A DNA stretch of 64,000 bases, from contig NZ_NRSW01000001.1 in assembly GCF_002288635.1 (NCBI RefSeq), positions 1,519,522-1,583,521 of the forward strand, in the 5' to 3' direction. Positions 51,898-60,591 of the stretch are shown piece after piece. Each line of letters opens with the position of its first letter. Positions within the stretch are counted from its first letter, which is position 1. Source of the stretch: Mucilaginibacter sp. MD40 (GTDB taxonomy: Bacteria > Bacteroidota > Bacteroidia > Sphingobacteriales > Sphingobacteriaceae). Made by a program: the position numbers and the translations under genes. The notes beneath the pieces are model-generated. The model did no database searches. It saw only the letters and a list, made by a program, of their open reading frames with translations, and had not been told where the DNA came from.

Positions 51898-52596
51898 TCA
51901 GCAATTGCCGTCGGGCCCGCAGGTAGGGCCGTCCGTCACCTGTATGGCAGGGCTCTGCTGGTTCCATTCATTAAAAGCCTTATCCAGCGTTTGGCTGAAA
52001 ACATCAACCGCCTGCGCTCCCGAAACGCCATACTTTTGGTCCATCACAAAAAAAGGTACGCCACGTATGCCCAATTGCTGGGCCTCGGCAATATCACGCC
52101 TTACCTCATCGGCAAAAGCATTGCTTTGCAGGGTTGTTTTTACCGTTTCAGCATCGAGGCCAATACTTACACCCAGTTCAATAAGTGTAGCGTCATCATC
52201 CACATTCCTGCTATCGGTAAAGTAAGCTTTAAACAGGGCTTCTTCGGCCGCTTCGCCTAAACCATGTTTTTTTGCCAGGTGTGTAAAACGGTGGGCCTTA
52301 AAGCTATTGGCTACCACCGCGTTGTCCATATGGTAGGTTAAACCTACTTCGGCAGCCATTTGGGTAACATGGTTGTTCATTTGCCGTGCGTAGTCGATTG
52401 TCCAGCCCTTTACATCAGCCAGATACTGGTTAATGCTGGTGTTGGGGTCAGTTTGCATGTCGGGGTTCAGCTGAAAACTTTTCCACTCCACTTCAACTTT
52501 ATCTTTATGCGGAAACTGTTGCAGGGCTTCCTCAAAACGGCGCTTACCAATGTAGCAGAACGGGCACATCACATCAGACCATATCTCAACTTTCAT
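51898..52596 (-). CDS. DsbA-family (FrnE-like) oxidoreductase
   Basis: 232 aa cytosolic thioredoxin-fold protein. The redox motif CPFC is at residues 11-14, the cis-Pro is in GVPFFVMDQKYGVSGAQ, and a helical insertion separates them, typical of FrnE/2-hydroxychromene-2-carboxylate isomerase relatives. FrnE proteins are implicated in thiol-disulfide chemistry under oxidative stress. A Cys-rich tail (PTCGPDGNC) is at the C-terminus, as in some FrnE proteins. Single gene. Confidence 0.9.
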   Translation of the reverse strand: MKVEIWSDVMCPFCYIGKRRFEEALQQFPHKDKVEVEWKSFQLNPDMQTDPNTSINQYLADVKGWTIDYARQMNNHVTQMAAEVGLTYHMDNAVVANSFKAHRFTHLAKKHGLGEAAEEALFKAYFTDSRNVDDDATLIELGVSIGLDAETVKTTLQSNAFADEVRRDIAEAQQLGIRGVPFFVMDQKYGVSGAQAVDVFSQTLDKAFNEWNQQSPAIQVTDGPTCGPDGNC

Positions 52597-52663
52597 AGCG
52601 TTTAAATTTCAAACAAAGTTAAGCCGATAGAATTTGGCAAGGGTAAGGGGAAAGTAAAAATTG

Positions 52664-52725
52664 ACTCACCCCAACTTTGCTACGCTGGTCAACCCTCTCT
52701 GCATAAAGGGCAGAGAGGGGCAGCT
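52664..52725. repeat. Fourth copy of the hairpin-forming dispersed repeat
   Basis: GACTCACCCCAACTTTGCTA onward, with ACCCTCTCTGC and GCAGAGAGGG arms. It aligns with the inverted copy at 12310-12378 (GACTCACCC, GCTACGCTGG and ACCCTCTCTGC blocks). Confidence 0.7.
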
Positions 52726-52727
52726 TA

Positions 52728-52946
52728 CTATTTCGTGGTATCCCGCTCCGCCAGGTCCATGCCGCATTTGCTGCAGGTGCCGGGCTTGTCTGATGTTATT
52801 TCGGGATGCATAGTACAATAATACTTGCCTTTAGGCTTCGCTGTCTCTATGGTTTTGGCATCCTTTTGTGCGGATGAATTACAGGCCGAAAAACCTAATG
52901 TTAATGCTGTTACAGCTACTATCAAAATGTATCTTCTCATGATCAT
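52728..52946 (-). CDS. Heavy-metal-binding lipoprotein
   Basis: 72 aa. Signal with lipobox LGFSAC. The mature part has YYCTMHPEITSDKPGTCSKC followed by GMDLAE, the heavy-metal-binding domain found at copper-efflux proteins (CxxHP...CxxCGM). It likely binds copper or another soft metal in the periplasm. Its start overlaps the PepSY gene stop by 4 bases, so it is the last gene of the metal-related operon. Confidence 0.9.
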   Translation of the reverse strand: MIMRRYILIVAVTALTLGFSACNSSAQKDAKTIETAKPKGKYYCTMHPEITSDKPGTCSKCGMDLAERDTTK

Positions 52947-54373
52947 CTGTTTTTTAAAAATCCAATAAAACCAAATATAGATACGACAAAAACGCCTAAT
53001 GCCGCTAACATACTTACGATATCGCGCACGTTTTTACCGGCCCAGGCCATGCCGAAGTATTTGTGTAAAAATATAAACGAAAACCCTTCGGTGCGATCGA
53101 TTCCCGCAACTTTGGTGGCCAGTTGCGAGGTGGTAGTTTCCAAATACAGGTTTTCTCCATTCGGATAACTTACCTGCTGCACCGGCAAACGTTTGTTGAT
53201 AAAACCGTACTCGTTGGTAAACTCCCTTACCTGATTAATTTTCACCTGGCCTTTTTGCGGTTCGCCGCCATAGTAAGAGGCAAGATAATTGGCGTACATG
53301 GCATCGCCATTATTCAATTCAACACCATTGTCTACATCAAAATAGCTAACATGCTTTTTTGTGTCGTTTACCTGGTAATAGGTCCGCCCGTTAAATTGCG
53401 CAAGGGAAACGTTTTTAACGAGGCTATCTGCTACGGGTAACGACAAGTTTGAGGTTGCCAACTGCCCGGTTTTTACCATTTGCCTGATGCCGCTTTTGGC
53501 TGCATGTTTATCATTAGCTAATTTAACGTACAGGTGAAATGCGCCGCTGATAGTAAACGTAAACATTACCAGCGACACAGCTAAGCCCAACTGCCGGTGA
53601 AAGCGGTGAACAAACCGGGTATCTTTTCGCTTGTCGCGACGGCGATTCTCCGTGGCTGTTTTAAACTTCTTCCAGAACAGGCCATAAACGGTTAACCCTG
53701 ATAGCAACGATAGCAGCATGATCCCCACAACAATCAACAATACCACTACCCTGAATTGCTCGCCGCCAATAGCCGCCAGGAATTGCCAGGTATGCAACTG
53801 CTCAAAAAATACCAGCATGATCTTGCGGGTGTTATTGTTGAACGTACCCATTCGGCTTTGGCCCGCTTCCACGTATACATCCATACCATCGGGGCGGTCA
53901 AAGGAGATTTTCCAAACCGGCAGCAGGTGGTTGATCGGCTGGTACTCGGCATCAAAAGTTTTTTGGACGCTGATGCTTTTGATCTTCGAGATGCTGTCCT
54001 GGGTGAAATACCGGGCAAGGTAGGTAGCGTAGAGCCTGTCGCCATCTTTAAGCAAATCGCCGTTATTGGCCGAATAGTATTGGTATGTGCTATCCATACC
54101 CATTACCTGGTAATAGGGTTGCCCTTGATAAGCGATCGTACCAAAGTTGATGAACCCCAATACCTTATTCTTATACAGCACCTGTTTAAGCGATAGGGCA
54201 GGTTTCACATTCAGCGGTTGCGCTTTGTACACTTCCTTAGCGATAGCAGGCCTGAACCAGTTGGACATAAACGGGTGCGAAAGCCCGCTCAGTGTCCACA
54301 TTATGACAGGGATAAGGGCCGTTAAGCCCAATATCCTATGCCATTTATAAAAGTTTTGTTTTGCGGTTGCCAT
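52943..54373 (-). CDS. PepSY-associated membrane protein
   Basis: 476 aa, four-helix PepSY_TM type: the N-terminal helix (WHRILGLTALIPVIMWTLSG), a periplasmic PepSY-like segment, central helices with VVVLLIVVGIMLLSLLSGLT and FHRQLGLAVSLVMFTFTISG, and a C-terminal helix ending IFGFIGFLKNR. Such proteins sit beside TonB receptors in Bacteroidota and are proposed reductases for iron or copper uptake. Gene order (TonB receptor upstream, metal lipoprotein downstream) fits that. Confidence 0.88.
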   Translation of the reverse strand: MATAKQNFYKWHRILGLTALIPVIMWTLSGLSHPFMSNWFRPAIAKEVYKAQPLNVKPALSLKQVLYKNKVLGFINFGTIAYQGQPYYQVMGMDSTYQYYSANNGDLLKDGDRLYATYLARYFTQDSISKIKSISVQKTFDAEYQPINHLLPVWKISFDRPDGMDVYVEAGQSRMGTFNNNTRKIMLVFFEQLHTWQFLAAIGGEQFRVVVLLIVVGIMLLSLLSGLTVYGLFWKKFKTATENRRRDKRKDTRFVHRFHRQLGLAVSLVMFTFTISGAFHLYVKLANDKHAAKSGIRQMVKTGQLATSNLSLPVADSLVKNVSLAQFNGRTYYQVNDTKKHVSYFDVDNGVELNNGDAMYANYLASYYGGEPQKGQVKINQVREFTNEYGFINKRLPVQQVSYPNGENLYLETTTSQLATKVAGIDRTEGFSFIFLHKYFGMAWAGKNVRDIVSMLAALGVFVVSIFGFIGFLKNR

Positions 54374-54376
54374 TTG

Positions 54377-56722
54377 TTAATATTTTGCAAATGAATAGCT
54401 GACGCCCAATGAGTAAACCCTTGGCGGAGCGGCATTGTAGGTATCGCCGTATTGGTTGCTCACTACGGTAGTAGCATATAACTTATTGGTGAGGTTAAGC
54501 ACGTTAAACCAAATACCGAAACCTTTCAGTGCGCCATCTTTTACATCGTAACCGGTACGGGCATTAAACAGATCATACCCGGCGTATGATTTGGTATTGG
54601 CCGGATTAGTAAAGTACGACCCAATATGCTGCCACTCGCCCGAAATACGAAAGCCATTCAGATAAGCAGGCTTGTAAGTAAGTTCGCTGTTGGCTATCCA
54701 GTTTGGGGCGTTGGCCATGCGGTTGCCATTGTATACCAGCACTTTGTTGGTGCCGGTAGCGTAGTTGGCGCGCACTTCGCTGTAATCGCGGTAGGTGTGC
54801 CACGCGTTGGTGCCGCTGAAACGGAAAGCCAGTTCTTTAACCGGGGCAAATGCTACCGAATACTCTACGCCACGATGGCGGGTAGCGCCGGCGTTTTGGT
54901 TCTGCGTGGTATTATCGGGCAGTAACTGATTAATGATCTCGTTACGGCCTTCCAAGTCATACACAGATAGCTCCAGGTATAACTTTTTATCAAACGCCGC
55001 GAACCAGCCGCCGGCCTCATAGTTGTTGAAGGTGGCCTGTTTAAGCGGGGTTAACTGGCGGGCGCTGTACAGGTCGCCGGTTTCGGGCGGTTGGAAACCT
55101 ACACTGTAATTAGCATATAAGCCCTTGTTGTTACCAAAGTTATAGGTTAAGCCCAGTTTAGGGGCAACAATATTAAAGTCGTTAATTTCCTGCTGTTTGT
55201 ATTTGCTGCCGCTGGTAATGCCGTTAGTAAAGTTGTAATGGATCCTGTCGTAACGCAAGCCCATCACTATGCGCAGTGCGTCTGTTGGTTTAACTTCATA
55301 CTGGGTATAAGCGGCGGTATTGAATAATTTGATATGGTAATTGTCGATATACCGGCCGGTATTGGTATAGCCAGTATAAAAGTTATTAGCCACATCTTTT
55401 TGTATATCCAGGTACTTGGCATAATAGGAACTTGGGCTGTTATCCAGATAAGCCCCCACAATCAACCGCGAATGCAGGAAATCGAAATCCTGACGGTGTT
55501 GGGTCAATAAGCCGATGCTATGGAAGCTTTGGTTGTTTTCCTGCCCGTTCGAGCTCATGTATTTGCCGGTGTTATCGCGCACATCTGAAATAAAATAGCT
55601 TGGCAACTGCCCGGTTGAGTTGTTGCGATAAAAGAGCGTGAAAAACGTATTGCTCTTATCGTTCCATTTATGGTCTAAACGGGTATTGGCACGCAGGGCT
55701 TTCACTTCGCGATACGTAAAGCGTTGGTTGGCGCCGTACTTTCTGCTGTAAAACTTGGCGCTGTCTAAACTGCCCGGTGTTTGGGTATACAGGTAATTGT
55801 AAGCCAAAGAGGTAGTTAAGCGGGTGTTGGCATCAAAATCATAGGTGGTTTTAAAATTACCGCTGCGTTTATCAAAATCGGTATAATCCTGCCATCCGTT
55901 ACGCTGGCGCGCCAGGTAGCCGCCCACATACAGGCCAAACTTACCGCTGCTGAAACCGCCATCGGCATCCACCCTGCGGTAATGGTAGTTATCGCCCTGT
56001 AAAGAAACATTGCCGGCATAACCTGCGGGCGGGCCTTGCGTAATAAAGTTAACGGCACCGCCAATGGCGTTACTGCCATATAACGACGAAGCCGGGCCTT
56101 TTATCACTTCAATATCGCGCACGCCGCTCATGTTAATCTCGTAAAGCGAGTTATGGTTAAAAATACCTGTTGGGCGAATGGGCAGTCCATCCTCCATATA
56201 TAGGTAAAGCGCGTTATAGGTAATAGGCTGACGTATGGCCATAGTGTGCTGCTCGTTACCCAGGTCAACCATGTAAACACCGGTAACTTTGTTTAATAAC
56301 TGGTAAAGCGCGGTAGCTTTGGTATCATGTATCTGCGTAGCGTTTATCTTGCTGATGGCAATGGGCGCGTCCTGCCTGGCCTGCCTTTCGCGACTGGCCG
56401 ACACCACTACCTGCTGCAGATCAACAGTAGAAGGTTCCATCATCACCTCAATGGTTTTATTATTAGCCATGTTGATGATCTGCGCAGTAAAGCCGATCAT
56501 GGCAAACCGAAGGGAAGCAATGTTTTCGGCCTTAACCTCAAATTTACCCTTGTTGTTTGTTGTAGTTAGCACAACGCCGGTAGCGGCATTGCTTATCATT
56601 ACGCCCTGCAATGGTTCATGTGTGCGGGCGTCGGTAACGGTACCGTGCAGGTTGCCTTGTGCAAAAGAAAATGCACTAACCATACACAGTATTATGTTAT
56701 ATAATAGTGTAGAGAGTTTCAT
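54377..56722 (-). CDS. TonB-dependent receptor (metal or siderophore type)
   Basis: 781 aa. Signal peptide, CarboxypepD_reg-like domain (LHGTVTDARTHEPLQGVMIS), plug (VVVSASRERQARQDAPIAIS, then VIKGPASSLYGSNAIGGAVN, a full plug signature), and a barrel ending YSLGVSYSFAKY. It is 3 bases upstream of the PepSY gene. With the PepSY and heavy-metal lipoprotein genes it should import a metal complex; whether iron or copper cannot be read. Confidence 0.92.
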   Translation of the reverse strand: MKLSTLLYNIILCMVSAFSFAQGNLHGTVTDARTHEPLQGVMISNAATGVVLTTTNNKGKFEVKAENIASLRFAMIGFTAQIINMANNKTIEVMMEPSTVDLQQVVVSASRERQARQDAPIAISKINATQIHDTKATALYQLLNKVTGVYMVDLGNEQHTMAIRQPITYNALYLYMEDGLPIRPTGIFNHNSLYEINMSGVRDIEVIKGPASSLYGSNAIGGAVNFITQGPPAGYAGNVSLQGDNYHYRRVDADGGFSSGKFGLYVGGYLARQRNGWQDYTDFDKRSGNFKTTYDFDANTRLTTSLAYNYLYTQTPGSLDSAKFYSRKYGANQRFTYREVKALRANTRLDHKWNDKSNTFFTLFYRNNSTGQLPSYFISDVRDNTGKYMSSNGQENNQSFHSIGLLTQHRQDFDFLHSRLIVGAYLDNSPSSYYAKYLDIQKDVANNFYTGYTNTGRYIDNYHIKLFNTAAYTQYEVKPTDALRIVMGLRYDRIHYNFTNGITSGSKYKQQEINDFNIVAPKLGLTYNFGNNKGLYANYSVGFQPPETGDLYSARQLTPLKQATFNNYEAGGWFAAFDKKLYLELSVYDLEGRNEIINQLLPDNTTQNQNAGATRHRGVEYSVAFAPVKELAFRFSGTNAWHTYRDYSEVRANYATGTNKVLVYNGNRMANAPNWIANSELTYKPAYLNGFRISGEWQHIGSYFTNPANTKSYAGYDLFNARTGYDVKDGALKGFGIWFNVLNLTNKLYATTVVSNQYGDTYNAAPPRVYSLGVSYSFAKY

Positions 56723-56852
56723 AAAAAAGTGTTACATAGCCTGCGCTAACAGGCATCAAATAGAAAAATACAGTTACGCGCAAATGCACGTAAGCACACT
56801 CCGATTTAGGGGTGTGTCAAAAACTGTAACCTGAAAAATGATCTGGACTTTT

Positions 56853-57224
56853 TTATGCGAGCCGGGGCGGCTGGTAGATATCTTGGATCTGCTGCGGCAG
56901 AGCAATGCGATGGTTGGGTACGGGTGTAACCGATAACAGCACCGAGTAAAAAGTAACCCTTTCGGCCTGATTGTAGAAGGCTTCCTGGAAAAGGTTCTTT
57001 TGTGCCTGGCGCTCCTCTGTGCTCTTGTTTTCTTCGGCCTGCTTTAATTTCTTCATGAAATAGCATTTGCCGTTACAATGGAGCTGAGGTTTGTTACGGT
57101 TTTCGCACAGCTTAGCCGCGATGTAATTGCGGTTCAGCTCAAAGCCCGCGTAAATAAAAAAACGCGAGAAGTTGGCCGATACCAGCGCTACAATCAATAA
57201 GTAAGCGGTTATGCGTTGCAACAT
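56853..57224 (-). CDS. Conserved Bacteroidota membrane protein with CxxC-like segment
   Basis: 123 aa. One N-terminal helix (LLIVALVSANFSRFFIYAGF). A conserved segment LCENRNKPQLHCNGKCYFMK carries three cysteines that could bind metal or form a disulfide. The C-terminal part is amphipathic. First gene of the operon with the TonB receptor, 130 bases upstream of it. A TACCTTTG -7 box lies only 5 bases before the ATG, implying a leaderless or very short leader. Function unknown; metal handling is an inference from the neighbours. Confidence 0.7.
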   Translation of the reverse strand: MLQRITAYLLIVALVSANFSRFFIYAGFELNRNYIAAKLCENRNKPQLHCNGKCYFMKKLKQAEENKSTEERQAQKNLFQEAFYNQAERVTFYSVLLSVTPVPNHRIALPQQIQDIYQPPRLA

Positions 57225-57229
57225 GGGCG

Positions 57230-57237
57230 CAAAGGTA
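57230..57237 (-). promoter_or_regulatory. -7 box TACCTTTG next to the start codon
   Basis: Exact TAnnTTTG on the minus strand, 5 bases from the ATG at 57224. Confidence 0.4.
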
Positions 57238-57295
57238 AAGTTTAATGACTACATTATTGTACAAAAATGTGTTTTTGCTACTCACATTACGCACA

Positions 57296-57322
57296 AAAGC
57301 CCCGCCGGGTTGGCAGGGCTTT
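57296..57322 (-). terminator. Terminator-like hairpin after the 120-aa gene
   Basis: AAAGCCCCGCC (57296-57306) pairs with GGCAGGGCTTT (57312-57322) with one mismatch. The U-run on the minus strand is short, so the call is moderate. Confidence 0.55.
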
Positions 57323-57344
57323 AACATTATAATATGGTAAGAGG

Positions 57345-57707
57345 TTATTTGGCGCGTTTAATAACAAAGTGCGAGCTGCTGCCACCAAAATCAATATCCA
57401 TGGCGCATGAATCTGGGTAAGCCTTGCCTTTATGCGGATAATCGGTGCCTGATACGTTCACGCTAAAGGTAAACTCGTCACCTTTTATCTTGCCGTTATC
57501 CAGGGCCACCTCGCCCATTGGCGAAACAGCACTACCGGTAAGCTTGTCGCCATCCACCTTAAAATTGTACGAAACATCAATAGAGTTGCCATCCGGTGTG
57601 GCAATGGTACCGTTCCATTTTCCGTTAAGGTCAGCAAAAATGGCGGCTGCCATGCAAAACACTACTGTGCAACATAATAAAGCAGTAGTAAAGATCTTTC
57701 TTTTCAT
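57345..57707 (-). CDS. Small secreted beta-barrel-like hypothetical protein
   Basis: 120 aa with a signal peptide (TTALLCCTVVFCMAAAIFA). The mature part DLNGKWNGTIATPDGNSIDV, then KVDGDKLTGSAVSPMGEVAL and KGDEFTFSVNV, looks like a lipocalin-type sandwich that is common in Bacteroidota and often mislabelled as a glycosidase. No active site seen. Single gene. Confidence 0.75.
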   Translation of the reverse strand: MKRKIFTTALLCCTVVFCMAAAIFADLNGKWNGTIATPDGNSIDVSYNFKVDGDKLTGSAVSPMGEVALDNGKIKGDEFTFSVNVSGTDYPHKGKAYPDSCAMDIDFGGSSSHFVIKRAK

Positions 57708-57887
57708 AATTACTTGTTGTTTTCTGTTCTAAGATAAGGGTTTAATTATATCAAAACATCAACTACAGGTTAATAAAATAATAAAATGTGCAAGGCTGTT
57801 TAACACCACTTTGCAAATGCTGTAAAAATGGCTTCTTACAAACTAAACAGCTTAAATAGGAGTTATAAATAAAAAGGCAATTTCGTT

Positions 57888-58082
57888 ATGAATACTGCTG
57901 ATAAACACTATAAATTCATAAACAGTAGGACTGGGTATGTAATTTTCTATACTTCCTTGAATAAAGATCTCGATAAGGACCAACTACAAGCCGAACTGGA
58001 AAAAATTAAAGAGCAGGTAGCTGTTAAAAACGGCCTTTACCACGGTACCGTTTATTGGGAAGAGATAAAGGAAGAAAATTAA
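57888..58082 (+). CDS. Small hypothetical protein (64 aa)
   Basis: MNTADKHYKFINSRTGYVIF onward, with helical, charged composition (DKDQLQAELEKIKEQVAVKN). No signal. It ends directly against the complementary stop of the convergent GT39 gene with no spacer. Family not recognised. Confidence 0.55.
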   Translation: MNTADKHYKFINSRTGYVIFYTSLNKDLDKDQLQAELEKIKEQVAVKNGLYHGTVYWEEIKEEN

Positions 58083-59732
58083 TTATTTACTGATGAGATA
58101 GGCTTTGGATAATACCTGTTCCCTTGTTTTGGTATTGATAAATTTGGGGAGGATGTTTTCCTGCGGATAATCAGTAAAGGTCTGCACTATTTTGAAGGTT
58201 GCTCCCTGCTGCCTCAAATAATCAACCGATGCCTGGCTGGCATAAAACAATGCGTAGCCTTGTGGTACAAATCCCTTAAAATCATCAAGGGAAACATATT
58301 GTACCGGTTTGTTACTGTAAAACTGGAACGAATTATTGGATAATCTTAAACTGTACAGATCTGTATCCTTGAAATTGCTGTTGGCATAACGTGCAGCCGC
58401 TATCTGGGCATTATAAGATGCCAGGAAGGGGAAAAACACAGTATTCATGTAATAGTTGGCGAATAGCGCCATGCAGCACGTCAGCATAAATACACGTAAA
58501 CTTTGTTCTTTTAACCGGGTGATGATGAGTATAGCTGTTATCCCGAATATGAGCGCGCCTGCAATGAACAGGGCATTGCCCCCCGGCGCGGCCAGTATAT
58601 GAATGGCGATGACCACCAGCGGTAGGGCTACCATAAATAAGCCTAATACAATATTGCGGTACCGGGTAGCAGCCTTACCAAGCGGCGTAATAGCGTACCG
58701 AGCGGTAATAATGGCAAAAAGCGGGAAAATAATGTTGGTATAAAATGGCAACTGGAAGCGCGACAGCGAGAACAATAGCAGCAGCAGCAAGCCGCCGCTA
58801 AGCGTATAGTATTCGGGTAGTTTTATTTTGCGTACCAGGTTTTTAAGATTGCTGTACAGGGCATAATAAAACAGCAGGCACCACGGCATAAACGTCCAGA
58901 TCATGGTGTGAGCGAAGAAAAATATATCGCCGGATTTTTTTTGCCTAATAGGCCCGTTATTTACAAACCGCCCAAACTGGCTGTCCCACAAAAACCAGCG
59001 TACGCCGCTCACACCTGTGCGCCCAAATACCACCTTTTCGGGATGCTTATCAAACTGGATGTACAGGGCGTAAAACTCGGGCAGCGTAAATAACAGCGTG
59101 AGCAGATAGAGCAGCAGCCATTTCGGCTTTAGCACTTCAAGGTATTTCTTTTGCGCTATCATTTGCCCCAGCAGCGCGCCGTAGATAGCCACTATTACAA
59201 ATATGCCCTTGGTCATGATAGCGCATGCCGTTAGCAGGGCGGCCAATAAAAGGTGTTTAGCGGTGCCTTTGGTATTATACCGGGCAATATGGTAAATGCT
59301 GCCTATTACCAAAGCCATGAGGTAAGGCTCGGCGCGCACATCAATATTAGAGATGATAATGTGCTGGGCCGTCATGAGTATGAGTACCGCTAACGCAGCA
59401 ATTTCTTTGGTATAGTACCGCCGGGCAAAAAGCGAGGTATAACCTACCCCAAGCATAAAGAACAACAATGCCGGTAACCGGTAGGCCCAAGCGCTCACTC
59501 CAAATAATTTAAAGGAAAGTGCCGCCATCCAAAAAGGGAAGTGGGGTTTATCCAGCCAGTCGGTTTGGTAGGTGTATAGCTGCAGCCAGTCGTTCTTTTG
59601 CGCCATCAGTTTGGCGATTGAGGCATACAGGCCGGGATCGTCAGCAAAAAAATCGGCGTTGATGCCGGCGAAGTTAACCACCAGTGCCAATACAAAAAGC
59701 AGTAGATAAATAGGCCTGCGCTTATCGGTCAT
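58083..59732 (-). CDS. GT39-family membrane glycosyltransferase (ArnT/PMT-like)
   Basis: Start set at ATG 59732 (MTDKRRPIYLLLFVLALVVN); a TTG 9 bases upstream overlaps the -7 box. 549 aa with about 11-12 membrane helices. The conserved first-loop acidic pair is in ADFFADDPGLYASIAKLMAQ, followed by LDKPHFPFWMAALSFKLFGV, the GT39/ArnT signature. These enzymes move a sugar from a polyprenyl phosphate to lipid, glycan or protein outside the membrane. Target unknown. Confidence 0.88.
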   Translation of the reverse strand: MTDKRRPIYLLLFVLALVVNFAGINADFFADDPGLYASIAKLMAQKNDWLQLYTYQTDWLDKPHFPFWMAALSFKLFGVSAWAYRLPALLFFMLGVGYTSLFARRYYTKEIAALAVLILMTAQHIIISNIDVRAEPYLMALVIGSIYHIARYNTKGTAKHLLLAALLTACAIMTKGIFVIVAIYGALLGQMIAQKKYLEVLKPKWLLLYLLTLLFTLPEFYALYIQFDKHPEKVVFGRTGVSGVRWFLWDSQFGRFVNNGPIRQKKSGDIFFFAHTMIWTFMPWCLLFYYALYSNLKNLVRKIKLPEYYTLSGGLLLLLLFSLSRFQLPFYTNIIFPLFAIITARYAITPLGKAATRYRNIVLGLFMVALPLVVIAIHILAAPGGNALFIAGALIFGITAILIITRLKEQSLRVFMLTCCMALFANYYMNTVFFPFLASYNAQIAAARYANSNFKDTDLYSLRLSNNSFQFYSNKPVQYVSLDDFKGFVPQGYALFYASQASVDYLRQQGATFKIVQTFTDYPQENILPKFINTKTREQVLSKAYLISK

Positions 59733-59738
59733 TTGCTG

Positions 59739-59746
59739 CAAATATA
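59739..59746 (-). promoter_or_regulatory. -7 box TATATTTG next to the GT39 start
   Basis: Exact TAnnTTTG on the minus strand, 6 bases before the ATG at 59732, implying a leaderless or very short 5' UTR. Confidence 0.5.
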
Positions 59747-59989
59747 GCTACTTGCCTTATTAGAAACGGTGGGCCTTATAAACAAAAAACCCCTGGCGCG
59801 TAGTTACACGCCAAGGGCAAAAACTCACAACAATTGTTTTAACCTTTCGGTCTATTCCTAACTGCAATGTGAATTCGTAAAAGCTTATGCATGTTTCATG
59901 CCAAAATATAGTGCTTAGATACAAATGGAATAAATTTTAGCGGCATTAGTTTTAAGTCATATCTTTACCCGAAAACTTATTATACCAAC

Positions 59990-60505
59990 ATGAAAAGTAA
60001 AAACTTATTTAGAGCGGCAACCCTGTGTGTAGTTGCCATGCTGTTCTCGGCATTTGCCTTCGCGCAGGATAAACCTGTGGCCAGCCCACGCGATAGCGTG
60101 AGTGCAAAAGTGAACGGTGCAACTATCACTATCAACTATGGCAGCCCTTCTGTAAAAGGCCGTAGCATCTATGGTGCCCTGGTACCTTACGGCCAGGTTT
60201 GGCGTGCAGGCGCTAACGAGGCTACCGTGTTTACTACCGATAAAGACATTATGGTTGAAGGTAAAAAGCTCCCTGCCGGAACTTACGGACTGTTTACTAT
60301 CCCTACCGCCACCACCTGGACCATTATTTTTAACAAAGTGGCTAAACAATGGGGCGCCTATAAGTATGACGAAGCCCAGGATGCCCTGCGCGTTATGGTA
60401 AAGCCTGTTAAAGCGCCAATGAGCGAACGTTTGGTTTACAAAATTTACGGCAAAGGCTTTTCGCTTAACTGGGATAAACTTTCGGTACCAGTGCGTATCA
60501 AATAA
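59990..60505 (+). CDS. DUF2911 secreted protein
   Basis: 171 aa with a signal peptide (LFSAFAFAQ). The DUF2911 fold is recognisable from VTINYGSPSVKGR-like ATITINYGSPSVKGRSIYGA, LVPYGQVWRAGANEATVFTT and LPAGTYGLFTIPTATTWTII. Beta-sandwich envelope protein common in Bacteroidota; function unknown. Followed by a strong terminator. Confidence 0.92.
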   Translation: MKSKNLFRAATLCVVAMLFSAFAFAQDKPVASPRDSVSAKVNGATITINYGSPSVKGRSIYGALVPYGQVWRAGANEATVFTTDKDIMVEGKKLPAGTYGLFTIPTATTWTIIFNKVAKQWGAYKYDEAQDALRVMVKPVKAPMSERLVYKIYGKGFSLNWDKLSVPVRIK

Positions 60506-60527
60506 ATATTTCTTAGCTTAATAAGAT

Positions 60528-60554
60528 AACCCCGGCATCTGCCGGGGTTTTTTG
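60528..60554 (+). terminator. Rho-independent terminator after the DUF2911 gene
   Basis: AACCCCGGCA pairs with TGCCGGGGTT around TC, then six T. Confidence 0.88.
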
Positions 60555-60581
60555 TTATCATCAAAAACACGAATATATTTA
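60551..60581 (+). promoter_or_regulatory. Promoter TTTG-N19-TATATTTA for the DUF3810 gene
   Basis: TTTG (60551-60554) and TATATTTA (60574-60581) have the ideal 19-base spacing, 10 bases before the ATG at 60592. The -33 box overlaps the end of the preceding terminator. Confidence 0.6.
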
Positions 60582-60591
60582 CCTTACAAAT

